From an uncultured Ruminococcus sp. (GTDB lineage Bacteria; Bacillota; Clostridia; Oscillospirales; Ruminococcaceae), in assembly GCA_947178575.1 (NCBI GenBank), contig CAMWYX010000014.1, forward strand, positions 1 to 51,396: DNA of 51,396 bases, in the 5' to 3' direction. The translations under genes and the position numbers were made by a program. Positions 7,362-18,037 of the stretch are shown piece by piece (within the stretch, counting starts at the first letter, position 1; the number at the start of each line of letters is the position of its first letter). A model generated the notes under the pieces. The model had not been told where the DNA came from. It did not search any database and saw nothing but the letters and a program-made list of their open reading frames with translations.

Positions 7362-8231
7362 TTATTTATTAAGATTATAAGAATTGCTCTTGATATGCTT
7401 TCCGATTATCTCAGATACATCACTGATTGCCATAAATGCAGAGTAGTCATCATTGCTTACAATCTTGCGTAGAGTAGGTATCTCGATACGGGTTACCACA
7501 CAGTAAAGAACTATCTTTTCGCCGGAAATAAGTCCGCTTCCCTCCATAAGCGTAACAGTTCTGCCAAGCGTATTATAAATATCGCCGGCTATTTCCCTGC
7601 CCTGATTGGTGATTATCATTACTGCTTTTCCCTGCTGCATACCGGTATTGACAAAATCCTCTATTTTTGAAACAATAAAATAAGTCAGCAGACTGTACAA
7701 CGCACGGTCAAGACCGAAAAGCGTTCCTGCTGTAAGATAAATCAGAACATTGCAGAACAGAACAATCTGTCCTACCGAAAAGTTAAATTTCCGGCTTACC
7801 ATAACGGCAACGGCTTCTGTTCCGTCAAGACAACCGCCGTTAAGCAGAACCAATCCTACGCCGAATCCGAGCAGAACACCTCCGAACACAGTAGCAAGAA
7901 GTTTATCGTCAGTGACATGATATTCTGTTTTCCCGAAAAATGTCAGTGCAGCAGAAAACACCGCCATAGCGGTAAGTGAACGGAATACAAAAGCACGTGC
8001 AAGTTTTTTTCCACCGATAAATACAAGCGGAAGATTAAGAACAAGTGTCATAACACTAAGAGGAACAGGCGTTTTTGCACTGACTATCATTGCAATACCT
8101 ACCATGCCCCCGTCCATAATAAGTGCAGGAATAAGTATTTGTTCCAGAGCAAAAGCAGCCACAACTGCACCCACTATAATCATCAGATAGTTCATAATCT
8201 GATGTGTTACTTTATTCTGTAATTTTTTCAA
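7362..8231 (-). CDS. YitT family membrane protein (DUF2179)
   Basis: 289 residues. It starts at a TTG (8231-8229), chosen because a near-perfect AGAAGGAGGTAAAGAA precedes it. The N-terminal 180 residues hold five or so hydrophobic helices with the family motif VLLNGGCLDGTEAVAV. The C-terminal 90 residues form the soluble DUF2179 domain (QGKAVMIITNQGREIAGDIY through RKIVSNDDYSAFM). Family members are common in Firmicutes and their transport role is unproven. A perfect promoter lies upstream. It is a single-gene unit convergent with the CAP-dockerin genes. Confidence 0.88.
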   Translation of the reverse strand: MKKLQNKVTHQIMNYLMIIVGAVVAAFALEQILIPALIMDGGMVGIAMIVSAKTPVPLSVMTLVLNLPLVFIGGKKLARAFVFRSLTAMAVFSAALTFFGKTEYHVTDDKLLATVFGGVLLGFGVGLVLLNGGCLDGTEAVAVMVSRKFNFSVGQIVLFCNVLIYLTAGTLFGLDRALYSLLTYFIVSKIEDFVNTGMQQGKAVMIITNQGREIAGDIYNTLGRTVTLMEGSGLISGEKIVLYCVVTRIEIPTLRKIVSNDDYSAFMAISDVSEIIGKHIKSNSYNLNK

Positions 8232-8286
8232 TTTCTTTACCTCCTTCTTAAATTTTAACGATATTATAAATATTCTTATTATATTG

Positions 8287-8315
8287 ATTATATCAGAATA
8301 TTTTTAATTTGTCAA
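8287..8315 (-). promoter_or_regulatory. Promoter of the yitT-type gene
   Basis: TTGACA (8315-8310) and TATAAT (8292-8287) with a 17-nt spacer on the minus strand. Confidence 0.9.
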
Positions 8316-8369
8316 TCATTACTCCCCAAAACGACAGAAATATAACTTAAGCATTAATTTTTTTTAGTA

Positions 8370-8398
8370 TTGCAGTTTCAGAAATAATGTGGTATAAT
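8370..8398 (+). promoter_or_regulatory. Promoter of prfB
   Basis: TTGCAG (8370-8375), 17-nt spacer, TATAAT (8393-8398). The prfB ATG lies 42 nt further on. Confidence 0.8.
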
Positions 8399-8440
8399 AT
8401 GCATATTGATATATCAAATATAAGACAAAGGAGATTTTTT

Positions 8441-9556
8441 ATGATAATTCTTGATGAATTAAGAGTTGAAATGACCGGCTACCGCAAAGAAATTGAGGAG
8501 CTTTCCGATGTTCTCAGCATAAATGAGGCAAAAGAACGCATTGAAGCCCTCAGTGCGGAAACCGCAAAGGACGGATTCTGGGACGACCTTGAAAATTCCC
8601 AGAAAGTTTTACAGGAAACAAAGGCTCTTGAGCGGAAAATAGAAAAATTCAACAAGCTCCGTGACAAACTGGAGGATATAATAACGCTTATCGAACTTTC
8701 CATTGAGGAAGATGATGAAAGTTCGGTTGAGGAAATAACAGCCGAAGCCGATGATTTCAAGAAAAAACTTGAAGAGGAAAAACTTTCCACACTTCTTAAC
8801 GGTGAATATGACAATTCAAACGCTATTCTCACGTTTCATGCCGGAGCAGGCGGAACAGAGGCTCAGGACTGGGCTGAAATGCTTTACCGTATGTATAACC
8901 GCTGGGCTGAACGCCATGATTACAAAGTAACGCTGATTGACTACCTCGACGGCGACGAAGCCGGAATGAAATCCGCATCACTTCTTATTGAGGGCGAAAA
9001 TGCATACGGCTATATGAAATCTGAATCGGGAGTTCACAGACTTGTGCGTATATCGCCGTTTGATTCATCGGGTCGCCGTCACACATCATTTGCGGCACTC
9101 GAAGTAATGCCGGAAATCGATGATTCAATCGAGGTTGAAATCCGTGACGAAGATATTGAAATGGAAGTTTACCGTTCAAGCGGTGCAGGCGGTCAGAAAG
9201 TAAATAAAACAAGTTCGGCTGTACGTCTGATTCACAAGCCAACCGGAATAGTCGTATCATGCCAGACACAGCGAAGCCAGTATCAGAACAAGGATTATGC
9301 GATGAAAATGCTCCGTTCCAAACTGGTGGAAATAAAAGAACGTGAACATCTTGAAAAAATCGAGGACATAAAAGGCATACAGCGTGAAATTGCATGGGGT
9401 TCACAGATACGCTCATATGTTTTCATGCCGTACACTCTTGTAAAAGATACACGCACCGGATTTGAAAACGGCAATATTCAGGCTGTCATGGACGGCGATA
9501 TAGACGGATTCATCAATGCATATCTTAAATCGCTGTCTCACGGAACGCTGAAATAA
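8441..9556 (+). CDS. prfB: Peptide chain release factor 2
   Basis: 371 residues from the ATG at 8441 (AAAGGAGATTTTTT before it). RF2 recognises UGA and UAA and triggers peptidyl-tRNA hydrolysis. The stop-recognition tripeptide SPF appears in RISPFDSSGRRH and the catalytic GGQ in SGAGGQKVNKTSS. Unlike most bacterial prfB genes it is a single uninterrupted frame. The place of the usual CTTTGA frameshift, around codons 25-26, reads CTC AGC, so autoregulation by programmed frameshifting is absent. Downstream genes (a lipoprotein and uvrC) follow closely and are probably cotranscribed. Confidence 0.97.
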   Translation: MIILDELRVEMTGYRKEIEELSDVLSINEAKERIEALSAETAKDGFWDDLENSQKVLQETKALERKIEKFNKLRDKLEDIITLIELSIEEDDESSVEEITAEADDFKKKLEEEKLSTLLNGEYDNSNAILTFHAGAGGTEAQDWAEMLYRMYNRWAERHDYKVTLIDYLDGDEAGMKSASLLIEGENAYGYMKSESGVHRLVRISPFDSSGRRHTSFAALEVMPEIDDSIEVEIRDEDIEMEVYRSSGAGGQKVNKTSSAVRLIHKPTGIVVSCQTQRSQYQNKDYAMKMLRSKLVEIKEREHLEKIEDIKGIQREIAWGSQIRSYVFMPYTLVKDTRTGFENGNIQAVMDGDIDGFINAYLKSLSHGTLK

Positions 9557-9587
9557 TCAGATTATTAAAAAATAACGGTGATATGAT

Positions 9588-10169
9588 ATGAAAAGAATAA
9601 TTTCATTTATATTCGCACTTACAATCGTTTCGGGAGTATTGACCGGCTGTGCTGATTTTGAATTTGATTTATACGACGCATCTCCCGAACAGTCATATAA
9701 TTCATATTCCGGAGAAAATACGGAATCTCCGGAATCCCAGCCGGAAACCGAAATTCAGACGGAAAACAATTCAGAAATCACATCTGAAGAAATACCGGAA
9801 GAAACTTCCGGTATTGTATCTGAAAATGTACCGGAGGAAAATTCGGAAAAATCATCGGCTTTCAATGACTATGACGATGAGACTTACGTCGAATACTATT
9901 TCCGCACCGAATCACAGCTTGACCAGCATTTCAGCAAGCACGGCGGTGAATTTGAGGACTGGTTCGGATATGATACTGCAGAGGATTATGAAAAAGGTGC
10001 AAGCGATGTTATAAATAATCCTGACGCACTTTATAAAACCGAAGCCGAGGACGGCGACGGTGTGTATTATCTCGAAGATACAAACGAGTTCGTAATACTT
10101 TCGACTGACGGATATATCAGGACGTATTTCCGCCCGACCGCCGGAATAGACTATTTTAACAGGCAGTAA
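9588..10169 (+). CDS. Lipoprotein with a BECR-type (toxin nuclease-like) C-terminal domain
   Basis: 193 residues. The signal ends in lipobox LTGC with the lipidated Cys at 21. Residues 25-95 are an acidic Glu/Ser/Pro linker. Residues 100-193 contain LDQHFSKHGGEF (H114, H118), AEDYEKGA, EDTNEFVI, the IRTYFRP motif (178-183) and IDYFNRQ. This pattern resembles the nuclease-like domain at the C-termini of many Rhs/polymorphic toxins (barnase-EndoU-colicin-RelE fold), which I recognise from memory and could not search. It would be an extracytoplasmic, membrane-anchored domain with no adjacent immunity gene. It lies 31 nt after prfB and 22 nt before uvrC. The function is unproven. Confidence 0.7.
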   Translation: MKRIISFIFALTIVSGVLTGCADFEFDLYDASPEQSYNSYSGENTESPESQPETEIQTENNSEITSEEIPEETSGIVSENVPEENSEKSSAFNDYDDETYVEYYFRTESQLDQHFSKHGGEFEDWFGYDTAEDYEKGASDVINNPDALYKTEAEDGDGVYYLEDTNEFVILSTDGYIRTYFRPTAGIDYFNRQ

Positions 10170-10191
10170 AATATCAACGGAGGATTTTTTT

Positions 10192-12015
10192 ATGAATAAT
10201 CGTCTGCCATATCTTCGGGAGAAAACGTCAAGACTTACATCTTCCTCCGGAGTCTATATCATGAAAAACAAAGAATCCGATATTATATATATCGGCAAGG
10301 CAAAGAATCTTAAAAGACGTGTTTCAGGCTATTTCCGTGAGAATCCGAATCATCTGCCGAAAGTCGCCGCAATGGTATCAAATGTATATGATTATGATTT
10401 CATAGTCACCGACAGCGAATTTGAAGCCCTTGTGCTTGAATGCAGTCTGATAAAACAGCATAAACCGAAGTATAATATTCTGCTGAAAGATGATAAAGGA
10501 TATTCGTATATACGCATATCAGATGACGAATATCCACGTATTACTGCGGAAAATACAAACACGGCAGGCGGAAGATACCTCGGACCTTATACAAGTTCAT
10601 ATATCACAAGGGAAGCCGTAAACGAAACAAACCGTGTATTTATGCTACCGACGTGCCGGAAATGTTTCCCCCGTGATTTCGGGCGTGAACGTCCGTGTCT
10701 GAATTATCACATAAAAAACTGTATGGGCGTATGCCGTGGAAAAATAAGTTCCGCAGAATATGGCAGAATCATAAATGATGCCGTTGATTTTATCCGCTCC
10801 GGAAGTGCATCGTCAGTTGAACGCATGGAAAAGGAAATGATTGAAGCTTCCGAAAAACTGGATTTTGAAAAGGCGGCGGTTCTGCGTGACAGAATATCGG
10901 CAGTAAAAAAAGCCTCTGAAAAACAAAAAGTAGTCAACAGCGGAGTTGAATCCGCAGATGTCATAGGAACGGCAGAATACAACGGAGGAATATATATTTC
11001 CGTACTGATGTACCGTGGAAACAGACTTTACGACAAGGCGGTATTTGATATTGAAAAATCAGAGCCGGACAAAGATATTCTCAATACTTTTATGGTGCAG
11101 TTCTATCATGGCAGAAAAGATATTCCGAAAATTATAGCGGTTGAATATATTCCCGATGAAATTGAACTTATAGAAAAACTTGTAAATTCAGATACCGGAT
11201 ACAGAGTAAGTATACACCAGCCACAGCGTGGACGATTACTCGAACTCGTAAAGCTCGCAAAAAATAATTCCGCAGAGTACGCCGCACTCCGGAACAGCCG
11301 TACCGGCAAGGAAGTAATTGCACTTGAACAGCTCGGAAAGATTCTCGGACTTCCGAAGCCTCCGGAATATATAGAAGCATATGATATTTCAAATCTGTCA
11401 TCTGAATCAATGGTCGCCGGAATGATTGTATTTGAAAACGGCAGACCGCTGAAAAAAGCATATAAAAAATTCACCATTAAAGAACAGCTTAATCAGAACG
11501 ATTACGGAAGTATGCGTGAAGTGCTTGAACGCCGTCTCCGCCATATTGCGGACAATGACGGAGACGAACACTTCCGGCGCATTCCCGACCTCATACTGCT
11601 TGACGGCGGAACAGGTCATGTTCATGCGGTTCAGCCGGTACTGAAAAAATTCGGGCTTGATATTCCGCTTTTCGGAATGGTAAAGGATAACAGACACCGA
11701 ACACGTGCAATATCGGACGGCGGAAAAGAAATCCAGATAAACAGCGTGCAGTCCGCATTTAATCTTGTAACACGTATTCAGGACGAAGTACACCGATTTT
11801 CAGTAAGTTTCATGCACAGCCGGCACAGGAAAAAAACATACAGTTCCGAACTTATCACGGTAAAGGGAATAGGAGAGAAAAAAGCGGCAAAAATCATGAT
11901 TAAGTACAAGACAAAAGCAAATCTGCTGAACGCATCTCCGGAGGAACTCGCCGTCACGGCAGGAGTAAATATCGAAACCGCCCGTAAACTCTGGGAAGTC
12001 ATACAGTCCATGTGA
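10192..12015 (+). CDS. uvrC: UvrABC excinuclease subunit C
   Basis: 607 residues, the usual family length. UvrC makes both incisions in nucleotide excision repair. It has a GIY-YIG nuclease at the N-terminus (G20-V-Y, Y33-I-G-K-A), a UVR motif near 205-235 (LDFEKAAVLRDRI) that contacts UvrB, the RNase H-like 5' nuclease (YDISNLS, LLDGGTGHV) and a C-terminal helix-hairpin-helix pair (VKGIGEKKAAKIM). The start has AACGGAGGATTTTTTT. It is the last gene of the prfB-lipoprotein-uvrC run. Confidence 0.97.
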   Translation: MNNRLPYLREKTSRLTSSSGVYIMKNKESDIIYIGKAKNLKRRVSGYFRENPNHLPKVAAMVSNVYDYDFIVTDSEFEALVLECSLIKQHKPKYNILLKDDKGYSYIRISDDEYPRITAENTNTAGGRYLGPYTSSYITREAVNETNRVFMLPTCRKCFPRDFGRERPCLNYHIKNCMGVCRGKISSAEYGRIINDAVDFIRSGSASSVERMEKEMIEASEKLDFEKAAVLRDRISAVKKASEKQKVVNSGVESADVIGTAEYNGGIYISVLMYRGNRLYDKAVFDIEKSEPDKDILNTFMVQFYHGRKDIPKIIAVEYIPDEIELIEKLVNSDTGYRVSIHQPQRGRLLELVKLAKNNSAEYAALRNSRTGKEVIALEQLGKILGLPKPPEYIEAYDISNLSSESMVAGMIVFENGRPLKKAYKKFTIKEQLNQNDYGSMREVLERRLRHIADNDGDEHFRRIPDLILLDGGTGHVHAVQPVLKKFGLDIPLFGMVKDNRHRTRAISDGGKEIQINSVQSAFNLVTRIQDEVHRFSVSFMHSRHRKKTYSSELITVKGIGEKKAAKIMIKYKTKANLLNASPEELAVTAGVNIETARKLWEVIQSM

Positions 12016-12022
12016 AAGTGCT

Positions 12023-12053
12023 TATTTATATTCTATAAATATATATTTTTTTG
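12023..12053 (+). terminator. Weak AT-rich terminator after uvrC
   Basis: TATTTATA (12023-12030), loop TTC, TATAAATA (12034-12041), then a T-rich tail ending in seven T. Stem stability is low. Confidence 0.45.
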
Positions 12054-12082
12054 TTCAATCTTCTGAAAATTGCATAAGGTAC

Positions 12083-12110
12083 TTGATTTTACAGAAAAAG
12101 GTGGTAAAAT
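12083..12110 (+). promoter_or_regulatory. Promoter of groESL
   Basis: TTGATT (12083-12088), 16-nt spacer, TAAAAT (12105-12110), immediately upstream of the CIRCE element. Confidence 0.75.
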
Positions 12111-12114
12111 ATAA

Positions 12115-12445
<331 letters not shown>

Positions 12446-12477
12446 GCATAACAAAATTACAATTAAAGGAGATTTGA

Positions 12478-14112
<1,635 letters not shown>

Positions 14113-14145
14113 TGGATTAAATAAAAATCCGTCTGAATAAATTAT

Positions 14146-14175
14146 ATCCCCTTTGGAAACAAAGGGGATTTTTTT
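14146..14175 (+). terminator. Terminator of groESL
   Basis: ATCCCCTTTG (14146-14155), GAAA tetraloop, CAAAGGGGAT (14160-14169), then a run of T. Confidence 0.95.
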
Positions 14176-14219
14176 CATATTGCAACAAATTCCGGCATAT
14201 CATTTCATGAGGTGATATT

Positions 14220-16076
14220 ATGGAAGAATATGTCGTGGCTCTTGCCGGAAATCCCAATGTCGGCAAATCAACAGTTTTCAATGCTCTTACCGGACTGAAA
14301 CAGCATACCGGAAACTGGTCAGGCAAAACTGTGGAATGTGCCGAGGGACATTTTGAATATAACGGAACTAAATTCACACTTGCGGATATTCCCGGAATGT
14401 ATTCATTGACTTCTGCATCGGCAGAGGAAAAGACAGCGGCAGAATTTATAACTTCCCGTAAAGCAGACGGGGCTGTTGTGGTCTGCGATGCCTCATGCCT
14501 TGAAAGAAATCTATATCTTGCATTGCAGATAATAGAATATATGCCGAAAACCATAGTATGTGTCAATCTTATAGACGAAGCCGAAAAAAAGGGAATAACT
14601 ATAAACCGTGATAAATTGTCCGAACTGCTGGGAGTTCCTGTAGTTCTGACTTCCGCACGTAATAATACGGGACTTGATGAACTTTGCAGTACTCTGTCAG
14701 ATGTTATGAATGCAGATATTCCGGAGCAGGATTGTAAATCGGCTGAAAATAATTCCGGTGACAACTGCGGAAACAATACGGAAAAACTCTTGCAGGAAGC
14801 CGGACGTATCGCCGGTGAATCCGTGACATTCAGCAATACAGACCCGCATAAACGTGACAGAAAGCTTGACCATATATTTCTTAAACCCACAACCGGAATA
14901 CCGGTAATGCTGATTCTTTTCGGGCTTATTATGTGGATTACCACTGTGGGGTCAAATTATCCGTCACAGCTTCTGAGTTCTATATTATTTGGTATCGGGG
15001 ATATTCTTTCGGAACGGCTTCTCGATTCCGGTGCACCGGAATGGCTGGAAAGTCTGCTGATACAGGGAATATATAAGGTTCTTGCGTGGGTAGTATCGGT
15101 TATGTTTCCGCCGATGGCGATATTTTTCCCAATGTTCACACTGCTTGAAGATATCGGCTATCTTCCCCGACTTGCATTCAATCTTGACAGATGTTTCAAA
15201 TGTGCCGGAGCGTGCGGAAAACAGGGAATCACTATGGCTATGGGACTCGGCTGTAATGCCTGCGGAGTTACCGGTTGCAGAATAATCAACAGTCCACGGG
15301 AACGTCTTATAGCTGTTATCACAAACTGCTTTGTACCGTGCAACGGACGATTCCCGACTATTATCGCAGTAATTGCCATGTTCTTTGTTGTTTCCGGAGG
15401 ATTTTTCGGTTCGGTTCTTTCCGGAGCTGTTCTGCTTTCGGTAATACTTCTCGGAGTAATTATGACGCTTTTAATATCGTTTCTGCTGTCAAAGACGATT
15501 TTAAGAGGTCAGCCGTCCTCGTACATACTGGAACTACCGCCGTACCGTATGCCTCAAATTGGTAAAATACTTATACGCTCGCTTCTTGACAGAACTATAT
15601 TTGTACTCGGCAGAGCCTGTACAGCTGCTGCTCCATGCGGTCTTCTGATATGGATTGCTGCGAATATAACCATTTCGGGAGAATCAATACTTGCACACAT
15701 ATCCGGATTCTTAGACCCTTTCGGACATCTTATGGGACTGGACGGCGTTATACTCATGGCATTTATATTCGGATTTCCGGCAAATGAAATTGTGATTCCG
15801 ATAATTTTAATGGCATATCTTGCAAAGGGAAGCCTTGTAGAATACAGTAACACACGTGAATTATACGGACTGCTCACCGCAAACGGCTGGACGCTCTGCA
15901 CGGCAATATGTATGGTAATATTCACGCTTTTTCATTTCCCGTGTGCCACAACCTGCATGACGATAAAAAAAGAGACCGGCAGTCTGAAATATACGCTTCT
16001 GAGCATAATTCTTCCGACATCTGTCGGAATTGTACTCTGTATAACTGTCAATCTCTTATTTAATATTTTTACATGA
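14220..16076 (+). CDS. feoB: Ferrous iron transporter FeoB
   Basis: 618 residues. Membrane Fe(II) importer with an N-terminal G domain: G1 GNPNVGKS (10-17), G2 HTGNWSGKT, G3 DIPGMYS, G4-like NLID. The membrane half has the paired gate domains, with MFTLLEDIGYLPRLAF, the Cys-rich CNACGVTGC stretch and the NCFVPCNGRFP motif. The ATG is preceded by GAGGTGATATT. No feoA-like SH3 gene lies on either side, unlike the common feoAB arrangement. No clear promoter was seen between the groESL terminator and the start. It converges on the Na/Pi gene with a 5-nt gap. Confidence 0.95.
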   Translation: MEEYVVALAGNPNVGKSTVFNALTGLKQHTGNWSGKTVECAEGHFEYNGTKFTLADIPGMYSLTSASAEEKTAAEFITSRKADGAVVVCDASCLERNLYLALQIIEYMPKTIVCVNLIDEAEKKGITINRDKLSELLGVPVVLTSARNNTGLDELCSTLSDVMNADIPEQDCKSAENNSGDNCGNNTEKLLQEAGRIAGESVTFSNTDPHKRDRKLDHIFLKPTTGIPVMLILFGLIMWITTVGSNYPSQLLSSILFGIGDILSERLLDSGAPEWLESLLIQGIYKVLAWVVSVMFPPMAIFFPMFTLLEDIGYLPRLAFNLDRCFKCAGACGKQGITMAMGLGCNACGVTGCRIINSPRERLIAVITNCFVPCNGRFPTIIAVIAMFFVVSGGFFGSVLSGAVLLSVILLGVIMTLLISFLLSKTILRGQPSSYILELPPYRMPQIGKILIRSLLDRTIFVLGRACTAAAPCGLLIWIAANITISGESILAHISGFLDPFGHLMGLDGVILMAFIFGFPANEIVIPIILMAYLAKGSLVEYSNTRELYGLLTANGWTLCTAICMVIFTLFHFPCATTCMTIKKETGSLKYTLLSIILPTSVGIVLCITVNLLFNIFT

Positions 16077-16081
16077 TATTT

Positions 16082-17887
16082 TTATGATTTGTCTCCCATA
16101 AGACGGGCAAAATAAAGCTCTGAATATTCTTTGTATTCACGGCGGAAAGTTTCGTCATTCTCTTTGACATCGCTAAGATATGCGTGAATATTTGTTTTCT
16201 CGTCTGTTTCAATAAGACAGCCGGCGATATTTGAACAGTGGTCGGAAATACGTTCAAGATTGGTAAGAATATCCTGAAAGATATATCCCAGTTCGACAGT
16301 ACATTCATCATTCTGCAGACGGCGGATATGACGGTTTTTAAGTTCTGTGCTGAGATTATCGACAACTTCCTCAAGGGGTTCTACACGGTGTGCAGCGGAA
16401 AGGTCATCACGCAGATATGCAACGAATGCGATTTCGATATTTTCCTTTATGGCATCGGTAATGACCAATAATTCGTTGATACATTCATCTGAAAAGCTGA
16501 TTCCTTTTTCTTTCATTTCCTGAACCGATTCAATAATGTTTACTGCATGGTCGGAAATACGTTCAAAATTTCCCACACAGTGCATCATCTTGGAAACTGT
16601 CCGGCTGTCACGTCCGGTGATACTGCTTTTTGACAATCTGACAAGATAGCCGTTTATTTTATCCTCGTACTTGTCAATCAAATCTTCGGCATCAATGACC
16701 GACTGAACGGTTTTTTCATCATATCCGGAAACAAGCAGGGATATAGCATCAATAATAGCGGTTTTGGTAAGGTCAGACATTTCAACGGTAGTGCCCCGGC
16801 AGGTTTCAACGGCTACGGCAGGAGTTTTAAGAAATCTGTCGTCAAGAGCGGCAAAAACATCTGTTTTTTCGTCTCCGCCTTTTTTATCACGGATAATAAA
16901 CTGCGAAAGCTTTACAAGCTGTTTTGAAAACGGCATAAGCATCACGGTAATTGCAAGATTAAAAATAGTGTGCATGAGTGCGATTCCGAAAAATCCGACT
17001 GTATTTCCCATAATATCGCCGAATGCAGTAAATTTTTCAAGAATAATCATAACAGGAAGCAGAATAAGAACTCCTATTATCTTTACTGAAATATGTATGC
17101 ACGCCACACGTTTAGCATCTTTGCTGACGCCTATACTTGAAATAAGTGCGGTAACGCACGTACCGACATTCAGACCCATAATAATCGGCAGAGCCATGCT
17201 GTAAGTCAATCCTCCGGAAGACGAAAATGCCATAAGAATACCTATAGAACCCGCCGAACTCTGAATAATTCCTGTAAATCCTGCTCCCACGAGTACGCCG
17301 AGAACCGGATTTTCAAACGCCGTGAGAATTTTCTTGAACTCGTCAGATTCGGCAAGAGGGTCAACGGAATGCTTCATAAGGTCCATACCGGTCATAAGAA
17401 CAGAAAATCCTACAAGAATACGTCCTATATCCTTATGCTTTGCCTTTTTGCAGGTCATAATCATAATGATTCCGGCAAGAGCAAGCAGAGGCGAGAACGA
17501 TTCCGGCTTAAGAAGTCTGAGAAGAAAGCTTCCGATTCCGCCGTCGTTTCCGCTGTCGATTCCTCCGAGACTGAGAATCCACGCCGTGAATGTAGTGCCT
17601 ATATCCGCACCGAAGCACACGGCAACGGTATCGGCAAGAGCCATAATTCCGGAATTTACAAATCCGACTGCCATAACGGTCATCGCCGATGATGACTGTA
17701 TAGCAATAGTGATTACCATTCCGAGAAGAAGTGCCATAAACGGATTCGCAGTCATTTTTTTGAGTGCGACTTCCATTTTACCGCCGGCGAGCTTTTCAAG
17801 ACCTGTTGACATTACGTTCATTCCGTAGAGGAAAAAAGCAAGTCCGCCGAGCATGGAAAAAATATTGAATATCGAAAATTCTTCCAT
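16082..17887 (-). CDS. Na/Pi cotransporter family protein with PhoU-like domain
   Basis: 601 residues. Membrane domain of the NptA type, with inverted-repeat QSS signatures (VITIAIQSSSAMT near 60-70 and GIIQSSAGSIG near 210). The C-terminal 230 residues form a PhoU-like helical domain with two related segments (VGNFERISDHAVNI and LTNLERISDHCSNI). Family knowledge: sodium-driven phosphate uptake or export, often regulatory in Firmicutes. The start ATG has ATAAGGAGTATTTTTTT. A promoter with a large palindrome just after the -10 precedes it, so local repression is plausible. Confidence 0.92.
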   Translation of the reverse strand: MEEFSIFNIFSMLGGLAFFLYGMNVMSTGLEKLAGGKMEVALKKMTANPFMALLLGMVITIAIQSSSAMTVMAVGFVNSGIMALADTVAVCFGADIGTTFTAWILSLGGIDSGNDGGIGSFLLRLLKPESFSPLLALAGIIMIMTCKKAKHKDIGRILVGFSVLMTGMDLMKHSVDPLAESDEFKKILTAFENPVLGVLVGAGFTGIIQSSAGSIGILMAFSSSGGLTYSMALPIIMGLNVGTCVTALISSIGVSKDAKRVACIHISVKIIGVLILLPVMIILEKFTAFGDIMGNTVGFFGIALMHTIFNLAITVMLMPFSKQLVKLSQFIIRDKKGGDEKTDVFAALDDRFLKTPAVAVETCRGTTVEMSDLTKTAIIDAISLLVSGYDEKTVQSVIDAEDLIDKYEDKINGYLVRLSKSSITGRDSRTVSKMMHCVGNFERISDHAVNIIESVQEMKEKGISFSDECINELLVITDAIKENIEIAFVAYLRDDLSAAHRVEPLEEVVDNLSTELKNRHIRRLQNDECTVELGYIFQDILTNLERISDHCSNIAGCLIETDEKTNIHAYLSDVKENDETFRREYKEYSELYFARLMGDKS

Positions 17888-17907
17888 AAAAAAATACTCC
17901 TTATAAC

Positions 17908-17937
17908 TTAATTGCGGATATGTTGTTCCGCAATTAA
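17908..17937. promoter_or_regulatory. 11-bp inverted repeat at the transcription start of the Na/Pi gene
   Basis: TTAATTGCGGA (17908-17918), 8-nt spacer, TCCGCAATTAA (17927-17937). It is perfect and abuts the -10 box on its downstream side. It could be a repressor operator or a 5'-UTR hairpin. No known regulator consensus is recognised. Confidence 0.6.
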
Positions 17938-17965
17938 ATTATATCACAGTAAAAAAAACAGTCAA
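17938..17965 (-). promoter_or_regulatory. Promoter of the Na/Pi gene
   Basis: TTGACT (17965-17960) and TATAAT (17943-17938) with a 16-nt spacer on the minus strand. Confidence 0.8.
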
Positions 17966-18037
17966 TAGATTCGGGATAAATTTTACACGGATTTTACATA
18001 TTCCCGATGCCGGAAACAAATTTTCAGTAATTCATAT

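Noticed and set aside
8441-8530. Programmed frameshift site in prfB
   Set aside because: No CTTTGA or early in-frame stop exists; the frame is continuous from the ATG.
14113-14219. A feoA gene before feoB
   Set aside because: The gap holds only the groESL terminator and the feoB ribosome binding site. No SH3-type small ORF is present.
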